Positions 1-7,858 are shown, counted from the first letter of the stretch. The stretch: 14,361 bases of DNA from CAYWNA01 sp964459305 (GCA_964459305.1 CAYWNA010000310.1:1-14361), one strand, 5' to 3'. Program-made: numbers and translations. The notes: generated by a model from the letters alone, not told the origin.

Positions 1-999
1 CAGCCGACCACTCACCGTGCAGTGGCACATCTCCAGATAAACGGCCGTGTCGGGTACCATCTTCGCGACGACCGGCAGGTCCGTCTGTTGCACAGTGAAG
101 TAGGACGGCGAGAGGTTAATCATCTCCACGCCGGCGGCCACCAGCCGTACAAGATCCACCCCGATGGCATCGTGCCCAGCCAGGACGCAAGGCACGCGCA
201 CACACAGCCACCGGTGCCGGCCTTCCTTGGTCGTGCGGTCCAGCAGCTTACGCACCTCGGTCACGAACTCGGTCATGATCTTCACCCGCTGCTCGGAGGT
301 TGTCTCGTTGGAGCGGAAGTACCGCGGAAAGCGCATGAAGTCCAACTCCAGGCCGTCGATGTCGTAGTCCTCGCACAGTTCCTCGATCAGGGCGAACTTA
401 TACGCCCGGACCTCGGGTATCGCCCAGTTCTGCACCGAGCCGGGTCCGCCCAGCCGATATTCGGGATGCTCGGCGTAGAACCGGCAGATGCAGTGTATGC
501 CCAGCGTGTTCTTCGGTTTGGTTACATAGCCCAGGTGGTGCGAATCGTTCAGCCGCACAGAGATAAACGGCGTGAGCTTTTTCTGGCGACAACGATTGAC
601 GAAGACCTTCATTGGATCGCCGCCGTCGAGCAGGTACTTGTGTACCGGATAGACGATCTTCCAGCCGTCCTCCTTTTGGTCCACGCCGAAGAACTCCTTC
701 CACCAGCGGTCGTGCTCCTGCATCGAGTACACCTTACTCTGCCACCAGGGGACCCAGATGGTACACGGCTGGAGCATGTGTACGTCCACGCCCGTGCCGG
801 TCGTCTCGTCCACGCTGCCTTCGAGCATCTCCGGACGCCAGAACTCTTCTTTTTTGCGATACGGGCTGACAACCACCTTGTTGTTGGTGAAGTCGTTGCT
901 GAAGAGCATCTTGAACAGGGCTTTCCCCTCCGCAGCCTCTTCCGCGCACAACAGGCTCGCACTCAAGAACATGGCCGCAGCAAGGCAAGTAAGACGCAT
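1..999 (-). CDS. Secreted glycosyl-hydrolase-like TIM-barrel protein (5' part, cut by left edge)
   Basis: The frame is open for 333 codons from the ATG at 999 to the window edge, so the C-terminus is missing. The start follows a strong Shine-Dalgarno (GAGGAGGAG at 1005-1013) and a signal peptide of about 20 residues ending near SLLCAEE. The visible barrel segments include IWVPWW (81-86), LTPFISVRLND around 142-152 and the motif DGLELDFMRFP (215-225). A D-G-x-x-x-D-x-x-R-x-P strand end is typical of the GHL10/YddW-like and related glycosyl-hydrolase-like barrels, where acidic residues on this strand sit at the sugar site. D215, E218 and D220 are candidates here. It is transcribed away from the adjacent regulator gene, which suggests shared control. 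Family level is inferred from motif style, and the substrate is unknown. Reading the minus strand codon by codon shows no stop. Confidence 0.8.
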   Translation of the reverse strand, partial: MRLTCLAAAMFLSASLLCAEEAAEGKALFKMLFSNDFTNNKVVVSPYRKKEEFWRPEMLEGSVDETTGTGVDVHMLQPCTIWVPWWQSKVYSMQEHDRWWKEFFGVDQKEDGWKIVYPVHKYLLDGGDPMKVFVNRCRQKKLTPFISVRLNDSHHLGYVTKPKNTLGIHCICRFYAEHPEYRLGGPGSVQNWAIPEVRAYKFALIEELCEDYDIDGLELDFMRFPRYFRSNETTSEQRVKIMTEFVTEVRKLLDRTTKEGRHRWLCVRVPCVLAGHDAIGVDLVRLVAAGVEMINLSPSYFTVQQTDLPVVAKMVPDTAVYLEMCHCTVSGRL

Positions 1000-1004
1000 G
1001 AAAA

Positions 1005-1013
1005 CTCCTCCTC
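1005..1013 (-). promoter_or_regulatory. Strong ribosome binding site of the left-edge GHL gene
   Basis: The minus strand reads GAGGAGGAG here, five bases upstream of the ATG at 999-997. It fixes the start, which is immediately followed by a hydrophobic signal peptide. Confidence 0.75.
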
Positions 1014-1075
1014 GGTGTGAAGATGGTACGGATCGATCGGCTCCCCGAACACGTCCTTGAGCAATGATGTTGTCA

Positions 1076-1104
1076 AATAGACGCGCCTTCTCGAAAGATG
1101 TCAA
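1076..1104 (-). promoter_or_regulatory. Candidate sigma-70-type promoter for the left-edge GHL gene
   Basis: On the minus strand a perfect TTGACA (1104-1099) is followed after 17 bases by TCTATT (1081-1076), a weak -10 matching three of six consensus positions. A start of transcription near 1069 would leave a leader of about 70 bases. Two further TTGACA copies lie on the same strand at 1120-1115 and 1076-1071, but neither has a reasonable -10 at the right distance. The -35 is convincing and the -10 is poor, so activation or a different sigma factor is possible. Confidence 0.4.
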
Positions 1105-1116
1105 TACTTTAGTCTG

Positions 1117-1131
1117 TCAACAGTTGATCAA
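1117..1131. promoter_or_regulatory. Candidate operator: overlapping palindromes in the divergent control region
   Basis: TCAACAGTTGA (1117-1127) is a perfect 5+1+5 dyad. It overlaps TTGATCAA (1124-1131), a perfect 8-base palindrome. The site covers the -35 hexamer of the proposed regulator promoter and lies next to a TTGACA on the other strand. That is where an autoregulating GntR/LacI-type repressor would bind. This is a positional inference; the dyads are short enough to occur by chance in AT-rich DNA. Confidence 0.4.
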
Positions 1132-1152
1132 TCATGCAAAAAGTTGTATTAT
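1124..1152 (+). promoter_or_regulatory. Candidate sigma-70 promoter of the regulator gene
   Basis: TTGATC (1124-1129) and TATTAT (1147-1152) are separated by exactly 17 bases. The -10 matches TATAAT at five of six positions and the -35 matches TTGACA at four of six. Transcription would begin near 1159, leaving a leader of about 47 bases before the ATG at 1206. The surrounding 1100-1160 stretch is clearly more AT-rich than the flanking genes, as expected for a promoter region. Confidence 0.55.
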
Positions 1153-1205
1153 CAAGTTGTTCTCTGCGCTAAACCGGCACACGTCGCTCTCATAGAGATA
1201 CCCTT

Positions 1206-2318
1206 ATGAAAAAAACCGAGACGCGAAAGCCAAAGTATCGGTTGGTATACGAGCATATCCACGAGGCGATTGTTACCGGCACGTACAAAGCCGGCGAGCA
1301 GATCCCGAGCGAAACGGTCCTGGTGCGGCAGTTCGACACATCCCGCCCGACGGTCAGCCGGGCACTGCGAGACCTGGAGCACGCCGGTTTCGTTGAGCGA
1401 CGCCGAGGTTCCGGCACGTACGTTCGCCTACCCCGAGACATCCAAGGCGGGCTTCTGGGGTTGCTGGTTCCGGGGTTGGGTCACGGGGAATTCTTCGAAC
1501 CGATCTGCGACGAGATTGCCCAATCAGTGCACGCCCACAACTTCACACTCCTCTGGGGACGGTCGTCGTTGGACGAAGCAGCAAGCAAGAAGCAGCAGGC
1601 GGAACGGCTTTGTCGGCAATACATCCAGCACAAGGCGGCCGGTGTGTTTTTCGCGCCCGTCGATTTGGCCTCCGGGATGGACGACACCAATCACCGGATT
1701 GCCGACGCCCTGGATCGGGCCGGGATCGCTGTGGTCCTTCTCGACCGCGATGTGGCGAAGTTCCCTCAGCGCAGCAAGTTCGACGTGGTGGGCATCGACA
1801 ACCGGCGGGCCGGCTACGTGCTGGCCGAACACTTGTTGCGCCATGGCTGCCGGCGGATCGGGTTTGTCGCCCCGTCGTGGTCTGCTCCCACTATCGACGA
1901 ACGAATCGCCGGATATCGCGAATCGCTACTTCACCACGGACTTCATCCGGAACCCGAATGGGTCCATTGTGGCGACATGGACGACGCTCAATTCCTTCGC
2001 AACTTGACCGAGCCGCAACTGCTGGAGGCGTACATCTGCGCCAACGACTATTCCGCGGCCCGCTTGATGCAGCATCTGCTGAAGCAAGAAACCCAAATCC
2101 CCCAGGATGTATGCGTAGTCGGAGTGAACGATCTGCAGTACGCCAAGTTGCTCCCCGTGCCGCTGACCACCGTGCGTCAACCGTGTCGGGAGTTGGGCTC
2201 CGCAGCCGTGGCCGCCATGGTTCAGCGGATCGAGAATCGCAACATGCCCGCGCGCAACATCCAACTAGACTTCAAGCTGGTCGTGCGCGAGTCGAGTGTC
2301 CGCAAACCGGCTTCGTGA
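1206..2318 (+). CDS. GntR-LacI hybrid transcriptional regulator (AraR-like architecture)
   Basis: This 370-residue cytoplasmic regulator has an N-terminal GntR-type winged helix-turn-helix (about 10-75). Its motifs are the PSETVLVRQF start of the recognition region, TSRPTVSRALRDLEHAGFV and the wing RRRGSGTYV. A LacI-type periplasmic-binding-protein fold follows (about 81-365), with the landmarks GIDNRRAGYVLAEHLL, CRRIGFV, RIAGYRESL and VGVNDLQYAKLLPVPLTTV and the C-terminal LVVRESS. This domain pairing is that of AraR-like sugar-responsive regulators, which usually repress until a sugar effector binds. The ATG has only a weak AGAG Shine-Dalgarno (1194-1197), but it places the HTH at the normal distance from the N-terminus. 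It is the only plus-strand gene here and lies between two groups of hydrolase genes, so it most likely controls this locus. The effector cannot be deduced. Confidence 0.9.
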   Translation: MKKTETRKPKYRLVYEHIHEAIVTGTYKAGEQIPSETVLVRQFDTSRPTVSRALRDLEHAGFVERRRGSGTYVRLPRDIQGGLLGLLVPGLGHGEFFEPICDEIAQSVHAHNFTLLWGRSSLDEAASKKQQAERLCRQYIQHKAAGVFFAPVDLASGMDDTNHRIADALDRAGIAVVLLDRDVAKFPQRSKFDVVGIDNRRAGYVLAEHLLRHGCRRIGFVAPSWSAPTIDERIAGYRESLLHHGLHPEPEWVHCGDMDDAQFLRNLTEPQLLEAYICANDYSAARLMQHLLKQETQIPQDVCVVGVNDLQYAKLLPVPLTTVRQPCRELGSAAVAAMVQRIENRNMPARNIQLDFKLVVRESSVRKPAS

Positions 2319-2390
2319 CCATCGAATCCTCCAGTCGTTCTTGCCGATGAACTCGTCGCCACGCTCCCTTCGACACGGCTCACGCAGCCC

Positions 2391-5129
2391 TCACTTCGCG
2401 ACTTCGAAGAAAATCAGTTCCGAAACGAACTTGCCTTTCAGCGTCACATCGACCCCGGTATTCATCAGCTCGTCCCCCGACTTGTTTACCGATGGATTGC
2501 TGCCGTCTTCGAAGGTCAATTGATAGATCTGATCGGCATCCAGTCCCTTCAGTTTGATCGTCTGGGTGTCATTCGGACTGTCAGGCTTGAAGATGAAGAC
2601 CGCGCCGTTCCCTTTCACTGGATCGTAATACTCGATTCCGTCCCACACCTTGTCGTCGGGCCGGGGGAAGATGTGGTACAAATCGGCGCTACGCACCAGC
2701 GGCCGGACCTTCGTCTTGTAGGTGGCCACGGCTGCTTTGACCGCCTCTTTTTCTTCCCCGGTCCACGGCTCGCTCCCGTTGCCACCGTTGGGCGCATCGA
2801 GAAACCACTCCGGGGCGCCCATGGACATCGCGCGGAAGGCATATTTCATGCCGGCAATTCCCCGGGGACGGTATGCGCGGAGAGGAGGGCCATAGTCGAG
2901 GCCCAGGTGCCCCATGAGCTGGATGGGATGGAAGGCAAAGGAGCCAGTATAGAAGGTCTTCCGGACGTGCAACAACGAGAACCCGTCCGACATGAATATC
3001 TTCACGGCTCGCTTCATGGCACCGTAGTCCTTAATCCGGCCGCCGCCACTGCAGTTCTCCCACTGGAAGTTTGGGATCTCTCGTTGGAGTGTGTCAACCA
3101 TTTCGTAAAAGCCCTTGACCGACCAGTAGTCCGACTGGATGACCGGCCCACGCGTCATATCAGAACGCCACATGTCGGCCCCGTACTTTGAGAAGAGACT
3201 CTTGATCCGTTGGGCGCGGACCTTCCGGCCCTGGGGCGTGGCCATGTCCTCGTTGTCGGTCCAGTACAACCCGAAGCGCATGCCTTTTCGGTGTGCGTAG
3301 TCCGCCGCCTTCTTCATCCCCGAGGACCAATTGACCGAGTGCGACTCCGGCTCGCTCCCATGCTGCCAGCCGCTCCCCTGCCACCAGCCCACGTCGATCA
3401 TGACCTCTTCAAAGCCCAGCGGCGCGATGTCATCGATGAAGGGATAATACTTGCTCTCGACGCAATTCCAACTGCTCGGTTTCTCTCCCGTCGCGGCGAA
3501 AGCGTTCCACTGGACTTTCGGGTAAGTCGGATCGCTGCGGAGGATTTCCGGCACACTGTAGGCGAACAGGTACTTGCGGAGGCGGTTTCCAGCGTCGTCG
3601 ATATCGCCGTGATAAGCCCCGATGAAGCCCGGCGGAACTTCGAAAACCTGTCCCGGTTCGAGTTGGGCCGAGAAACCCGACACATTGCCCGCATCCACAC
3701 GCACGCCCGATGGACTCGGTTGTGGCAGACTCGTTACTCGAATGTCCCCATAGCTCCACTCGACGCCCGCGTAGACGCCGTGGCGACCATCCAAATCGAG
3801 GACCACCAACGGGATCATGACACCCAAATTAGGATCAGTCCGCACGGTGCGGTTGAATTTCTGCGTGACCTGCTCATGGTACACACCCACATCCCGTGGA
3901 TCCATCCGAGTTGGGCCTTCAGTATGGAAACACCACATCCACAACTTGTCGTTGTTCGAATCAACCGTGCCCGTCAGGTCCAGGTCGAAGGTGGCTTGTT
4001 TCCCGATCGTCACCGATTGCGTCGAGCGGTTTCTAACGATCATGCTGTGACGGACGGGGCCGGGACCGGGACGAGCGTGCCATCGGGATGCGATCTCCAT
4101 CGCCGGTTCATCGCACGCAAATCGCAACGTCAGCTTCTGCCCGTCGCTGTCGTCCACGGCCGCGTCGACGAATCGCCACTCGAGTGTCTTGCTTTGGCCA
4201 GCGACTTCGGCTTGGGACAAAAAGCCGAACGCCACGGGACGAGCGATCCAATTCCAACCCGTCGCCGGACAGGACAGTTCGCTAACCACCATCTCGCCTG
4301 CCGTGGTTACGCCAAGCGACAGCCGCGTGTCGTCGGTGGCGAGCGTCCAAGAGTCGGTCAGCGCGCCGGCGTCAGGACGAAGCATGAATGGAGAGCGGGT
4401 TTCCCTTGCAGCAGCCGGATCGATCCGGGCATGGCCGAAATCGGTCAGGGCCTCGTCCCAAATCCGGAACTCGTCGATCAGCCCACGGAAGCAACGCTTC
4501 GGGTCACTGTAACCCAGGCCCACGGCCACCGGCATCGGTGACGAACGGGCCGGCGCGGGGTCCTGCTCCGCTGCGACCAGGACGCCGTTCAAGTAGACCC
4601 TCAGTTCTTCCCGCGTCTTGACCAGGGCCACGTGCTGCCAGCGGCCCGCCGCCAGCCGCACCGCGTCGGTCGTCACCCACCTGCCGCCCCCGGCGCCGTA
4701 CGCGGCCAGGAACTGATTGGTGTTCGATGCGTTCTGCTGCAACACGAAGCCCAGGCCTTCGCCGACGTGGTTCCCGAAGACGTCAGCATGCTGGCTCTGC
4801 TGCTTTCCGGGGTTCACCCAGCATTCGACGGTGAACTCATCGCCCAACTCCTTCTGCGGGAACCCGGTGTCGATCCAACTGCGGCCATCGAACGACGCGC
4901 ACTTGCCCTGCCTCCCGTCGACAAACGTGACCGCCCCCTGGGACGTGCCGTCGCGCTTGGATACCGACGTATCCGCAAAATCTCCTTCGAACAGAAGTTC
5001 CAGCACCGGCTTCGGCTGAGCCGGTTCCTCACCCGCATGGCCCAAGAGGCAGATGGCCAGCGTGGCAAGAACGGCCAACGAAAACAAACGAACGGGAACA
5101 GCAGCGAGAGTCCTGCGAGGCTTGTTCAT
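2391..5129 (-). CDS. LamG-GH36-like secreted glycoside hydrolase (alpha-galactosidase clan)
   Basis: The predicted product has 912 residues. An upstream in-frame ATG at 5186 exists, but the ATG at 5129 begins directly before a basic-hydrophobic signal peptide and has AAGGGAG 11 bases upstream, so it is preferred. A LamG/concanavalin-like lectin domain spans about 42-236 and includes the family signature LIDEFRIWDEAL. A beta-rich N-terminal GH36/GH27-type region follows, then a clan GH-D barrel: MIDVGWW (577-583), MRFGLYW, DMWRSDMTRG with the expected nucleophile D657, and ENCSGGGRIKD (691-701). A small C-terminal beta-sandwich ends the protein. GH36 enzymes hydrolyse alpha-galactosides by a retaining mechanism. 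In the usual SGGGRxD motif the acid/base Asp is two residues after Arg. Here that position is K700 and the Asp is D701, so activity or specificity may differ. It is the last gene of the minus-strand series, 58 bases after the cupin. Confidence 0.82.
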   Translation of the reverse strand: MNKPRRTLAAVPVRLFSLAVLATLAICLLGHAGEEPAQPKPVLELLFEGDFADTSVSKRDGTSQGAVTFVDGRQGKCASFDGRSWIDTGFPQKELGDEFTVECWVNPGKQQSQHADVFGNHVGEGLGFVLQQNASNTNQFLAAYGAGGGRWVTTDAVRLAAGRWQHVALVKTREELRVYLNGVLVAAEQDPAPARSSPMPVAVGLGYSDPKRCFRGLIDEFRIWDEALTDFGHARIDPAAARETRSPFMLRPDAGALTDSWTLATDDTRLSLGVTTAGEMVVSELSCPATGWNWIARPVAFGFLSQAEVAGQSKTLEWRFVDAAVDDSDGQKLTLRFACDEPAMEIASRWHARPGPGPVRHSMIVRNRSTQSVTIGKQATFDLDLTGTVDSNNDKLWMWCFHTEGPTRMDPRDVGVYHEQVTQKFNRTVRTDPNLGVMIPLVVLDLDGRHGVYAGVEWSYGDIRVTSLPQPSPSGVRVDAGNVSGFSAQLEPGQVFEVPPGFIGAYHGDIDDAGNRLRKYLFAYSVPEILRSDPTYPKVQWNAFAATGEKPSSWNCVESKYYPFIDDIAPLGFEEVMIDVGWWQGSGWQHGSEPESHSVNWSSGMKKAADYAHRKGMRFGLYWTDNEDMATPQGRKVRAQRIKSLFSKYGADMWRSDMTRGPVIQSDYWSVKGFYEMVDTLQREIPNFQWENCSGGGRIKDYGAMKRAVKIFMSDGFSLLHVRKTFYTGSFAFHPIQLMGHLGLDYGPPLRAYRPRGIAGMKYAFRAMSMGAPEWFLDAPNGGNGSEPWTGEEKEAVKAAVATYKTKVRPLVRSADLYHIFPRPDDKVWDGIEYYDPVKGNGAVFIFKPDSPNDTQTIKLKGLDADQIYQLTFEDGSNPSVNKSGDELMNTGVDVTLKGKFVSELIFFEVAK

Positions 5130-5140
5130 GATGGTGTTAT

Positions 5141-5147
5141 CTCCCTT
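5141..5147 (-). promoter_or_regulatory. Ribosome binding site deciding the LamG-GH36 start
   Basis: The minus strand reads AAGGGAG here, 11 bases before the ATG at 5129. The spacing is slightly long, but no comparable site precedes the in-frame ATG at 5186. The signal peptide begins at 5129. Confidence 0.5.
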
Positions 5148-5187
5148 GGTCTCATGTGGAAATGGCGACGAAGAAAACGGACACACA

Positions 5188-5997
5188 TTACTTTTCCGAC
5201 GTGCCGGAACTCCGCGTTTCTCCTACGGAAGCTGTCGTCCGCACTTGGATTACGATCGCGTCAGTCGGTCCGGGATTGACGGCCTTCAGGGACTCATTGC
5301 CGGTGATGAACGCCGTCTCTCGCTCTCCGACCTCAACGGCCCCTTCGGTCCTTCGAAGCGTCAGCCGCCCCTGCCAAACGAAGAGGAATTGCTCGCCGTC
5401 TGCTGGATTGGCGATGGCGAGTTTCTCGCCGGGGCGGAGCTTCCAGTGGGCCGCGGTGGCCTTGGTGGAGCCCTGCTTCGGCCCAAGAAAGACCCCGTTA
5501 CGGGCGGCGAAATCGACAAACTTCACCGCGCCCGGGGTGATCACACCGACCGGCTTGGCCGCGCCCGCCTTCGATGAGTCGCGATCGCCCGTGTACAACA
5601 CCTCGTCGGGTGGGCACTGGAAGCTGATCAGAATGGAAGTGCCCTCTCCGCTGGAAATTCCGCCGTGAATCTGCCCGGCCGGAACGAACACCGCTTGGCC
5701 CACCTTCAGCGGCTTGCGCCAGTCGCCTTGCCGAACGTCGGCCTGACCTTGGAGAACGAGAAAGATGTCGTCCGAACGCGGGTGGACGTGCTGGGGGAAC
5801 TCGAAGCCCGGCTGAAAGACGGAGTAGTTGAGCGTCAGCTTCCGGGCTCCCATGTCGGGCCGAATCAGCCGGCGCGAATCAACCTTGCCCATCACGAAGG
5901 GCTCCCCGTCGCTCAGCTTCAGCACGCGTACCGCCCCGGAGGCGAGGTGGGTGGTCGACAAGCAAACCAGGAGCACAGTCAACTTTCGCATCATCAT
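5188..5997 (-). CDS. Secreted two-domain cupin protein
   Basis: The product has 269 residues from the first of three consecutive ATGs (5997). That ATG lies seven bases after GGGAGG (6010-6005), and the longer frame back to 6069 lacks such a site. A signal peptide (about residues 1-21, ending THLASGA) precedes the first cupin domain. That domain has HVHPRSDD (H70, H72, D76/D77 in place of the usual Glu), G-x5-P-A-G-x-x-H with H111, and a plausible metal site. The second half (about 185-251) has the cupin strand pattern (WKLRPGEKLAIA, FVWQGRLTLRR) but lacks the His-x-His pair, so it is probably a metal-free structural domain. Cupins range from isomerases and dioxygenases to sugar-binding proteins, and no reaction can be assigned. 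Its place between two hydrolase genes suggests a periplasmic sugar-handling or accessory role. Confidence 0.83.
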   Translation of the reverse strand: MMMRKLTVLLVCLSTTHLASGAVRVLKLSDGEPFVMGKVDSRRLIRPDMGARKLTLNYSVFQPGFEFPQHVHPRSDDIFLVLQGQADVRQGDWRKPLKVGQAVFVPAGQIHGGISSGEGTSILISFQCPPDEVLYTGDRDSSKAGAAKPVGVITPGAVKFVDFAARNGVFLGPKQGSTKATAAHWKLRPGEKLAIANPADGEQFLFVWQGRLTLRRTEGAVEVGERETAFITGNESLKAVNPGPTDAIVIQVRTTASVGETRSSGTSEK

Positions 5998-6004
5998 ACT
6001 ATTT

Positions 6005-6010
6005 CCTCCC
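6005..6010 (-). promoter_or_regulatory. Strong ribosome binding site of the cupin gene
   Basis: GGGAGG on the minus strand lies seven bases before the first ATG of an ATG-ATG-ATG run (5997-5989). It selects the short, signal-peptide-bearing start. Confidence 0.75.
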
Positions 6011-6135
6011 ATTGGGTCATGACCACATCGTGTGTTCAGCATCCGTCGAAGCGCCCGAATGGTCCTCACCGTTTATCTGTTGGACATCTCGCACTGTCTC
6101 GCGAAACAACACTGTCGACATACAAGCCGTGCGAG

Positions 6136-7845
6136 CTACGGCCTGCTGTCGGCTTCGACGGGAAAGATTTCGAACAGAGTGACGCCATACGGCTGCAGGC
6201 GTGCCTGCAACTTGAGGCGGCCATCGGAACGAGGTGTAAGCGGCGCCTCGTCGCATTTCAGTTCTCCCGCCTTGCGGTATTCCTCTTCTCGCGAATGCCA
6301 AAAGGCCACATCCCCGCGCTGGGTCAAGTCGCCGGGTAGCGCGAGCGTGAAAACGGACCCGACGAATGCCTCTGGTCCCATGTTCCGCGTGGCGACGTCC
6401 GCCTGCCACAGTTTCCACCAATTGCCGTGGTCGGCGTCGAGTCGCCAACTCCGAACCTTCAGGTCTCCTTCGCCGGAAGGGCGAACATGTTCCACGTCAA
6501 TCGAAACCGTCTCGGTAACGCTGGCGTTCTGGACTGGGTTGAAGTTGTAGACCAGCACGCGAAGAACCCGCTGCCTAGCGTCGAACCCTGCCAGGCCGTT
6601 GACGTCGTTTTCCGCATCCGCCGGCTTACCCGATCGCTTGGCATCGAGTAGCTGGCTGCCTGCCATGCGAAAGGTCAGGTTCCGGAGGTTGGCACTAACG
6701 GCTGGAATTCCACCAAAGCAGTTGAACAGCGTGATGCGGTTCTTAAGTGGTACACTTTCGGTGATGTAGTCGGTCGTGAGACACCAAAATGAGTAATAGT
6801 CCACGTCGAGGTCCACCATAGAATGGAAAAGCCTGGCATCGCTGGCGGCTTGAACGAGATGCTGGACTTCATTGAGATTAAGAAAGCGACCGTCCCAGCC
6901 GTTCATGACGCGCCCCTCATCAAAACCATACCGCAGCTCCGTCAGGCCCACCTGACGTGCTTTGTCGCGTATCGTGTTTACGTGCGCCGCAAAAAGCGCC
7001 GGATCGAAACCTGGTCTGTGCGTGTAGTAGGAAATCGCCAGGTAGTCGAGTTTGGTGCCTGGTTTTCCTGTTTTGTAGTTCGTTCCTCGCGCGCAGTGTT
7101 CGATGAAATCACGTACGTCCCACCTGCCTTTGCCCGCGCCCGTGCTGTGGGCGCCGACGGTAAGGTTCTCCTGGCCCAGAGCATCCACCAGAGCCGCGAT
7201 GCTGTAATCGTACAACTTGCAGAACGCGCGCTTGGAGCTTTCGGGATTGGCGTCAGCCGTATGGAACCACGAGCCGCTCTCCAATTCCGTACCCACTCCC
7301 CAGGACCACGTTTTCAGTTCCTCGATTCCAAACCGTTGCTTGAGCGCTTCGGCAATCGCCTTGATGTAGGCGTAATAGGCATCGTAGTCTTCGGGCGGCC
7401 TGCGGTTGGTGAAATAGCGGCCTATCTCTGGAGGAGCGCTGAGTTTCAGCGGTACCCAGCCGGTCTTGATCAGCGGTTTGAGCCCCTTGGCTACGGCGTT
7501 GTCACACGCCGTGATGAGCTTGCTGAAGTCGTAGTCCGTGAGCGTCGTGCGGTCCTTGGGATCCTTGAACAGGTCCCGTTTCTCATTGCCGCCCGTTGCA
7601 CAAATGAACTGAAGTCGTTCGACAAACGGGAAGTTCTTTCTGAAGTAGTCATCGGGATGGCGGGCTGCCGTGTCCAACCAGATCTTGTCGAACTCCCACA
7701 CGTTGATATCGCCGAACTTGTTCGTAATCGTTTTTCCGCGAGACGACAGATCAAAGGTCAGCCTGACCGGCTCGGACGCATGCGCGGCCAGACCGTTGAG
7801 GGTCGCTATCACCAATCCTGTTGCCAACACCATTCTGACAATCAT
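6136..7845 (-). CDS. GH39-like secreted glycoside hydrolase with altered acid/base motif
   Basis: The product has 569 residues. The longer frame reaches 8067, but the ATG at 7845 has AAGGAGAG five bases upstream (7858-7851) and starts the signal peptide (MIVRMVLATG, ending AAHA). GH39-type barrel features follow in order: DYDFSKLITACDNAVAKGLKP, TGWVPLKLSAPP, LKTWSWGVGTELES (acid/base strand, E187), YDYSIAALVDALG, LDYLAISYYTHRP and ELRYGFDEGR (nucleophile candidate E310). A C-terminal beta-sandwich (about 415-569) is also usual for the family. GH39 members are beta-xylosidases, alpha-L-iduronidases and relatives with other specificities. The clan GH-A acid/base motif is normally W-N-E-P. Here the Asn is Thr and the Pro is Leu, while both Glu residues remain. 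The gene follows the GH36 gene by 11 bases and is probably translationally coupled to it. The family call is by motif and remains moderately sure. Confidence 0.75.
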   Translation of the reverse strand: MIVRMVLATGLVIATLNGLAAHASEPVRLTFDLSSRGKTITNKFGDINVWEFDKIWLDTAARHPDDYFRKNFPFVERLQFICATGGNEKRDLFKDPKDRTTLTDYDFSKLITACDNAVAKGLKPLIKTGWVPLKLSAPPEIGRYFTNRRPPEDYDAYYAYIKAIAEALKQRFGIEELKTWSWGVGTELESGSWFHTADANPESSKRAFCKLYDYSIAALVDALGQENLTVGAHSTGAGKGRWDVRDFIEHCARGTNYKTGKPGTKLDYLAISYYTHRPGFDPALFAAHVNTIRDKARQVGLTELRYGFDEGRVMNGWDGRFLNLNEVQHLVQAASDARLFHSMVDLDVDYYSFWCLTTDYITESVPLKNRITLFNCFGGIPAVSANLRNLTFRMAGSQLLDAKRSGKPADAENDVNGLAGFDARQRVLRVLVYNFNPVQNASVTETVSIDVEHVRPSGEGDLKVRSWRLDADHGNWWKLWQADVATRNMGPEAFVGSVFTLALPGDLTQRGDVAFWHSREEEYRKAGELKCDEAPLTPRSDGRLKLQARLQPYGVTLFEIFPVEADSRP

Positions 7846-7850
7846 GTATA

Positions 7851-7858
7851 CTCTCCTT
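7851..7858 (-). promoter_or_regulatory. Ribosome binding site overlapping the upstream stop codon
   Basis: AAGGAGAG on the minus strand overlaps the TAA stop (7859-7857) of the upstream GH36 gene and lies five bases before the ATG at 7845. It fixes the start of the GH39-like gene and indicates coupled translation. Confidence 0.75.

Noticed and set aside
22..1020. Plus-strand open frame of 332 codons
   Set aside because: It lies antisense to the left-edge GHL gene, which has a signal peptide, a strong ribosome binding site and family motifs. The plus-strand translation has no recognisable domain.
2319..2390. Terminator between the converging regulator and LamG-GH36 genes
   Set aside because: One would be expected in this 72-base gap, but no stable hairpin followed by a T-run is visible on either strand.
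3210..4541. Plus-strand open frame of 443 codons
   Set aside because: It lies antisense to the LamG-GH36 gene, where GC-rich codon use leaves long open frames on the other strand. It has no domain-like pattern and no credible start site.
5130..5186. Longer N-terminus for the LamG-GH36 protein, from the ATG at 5186
   Set aside because: The extra 19 residues would sit before an otherwise normal signal peptide, and no ribosome binding site was found for them.
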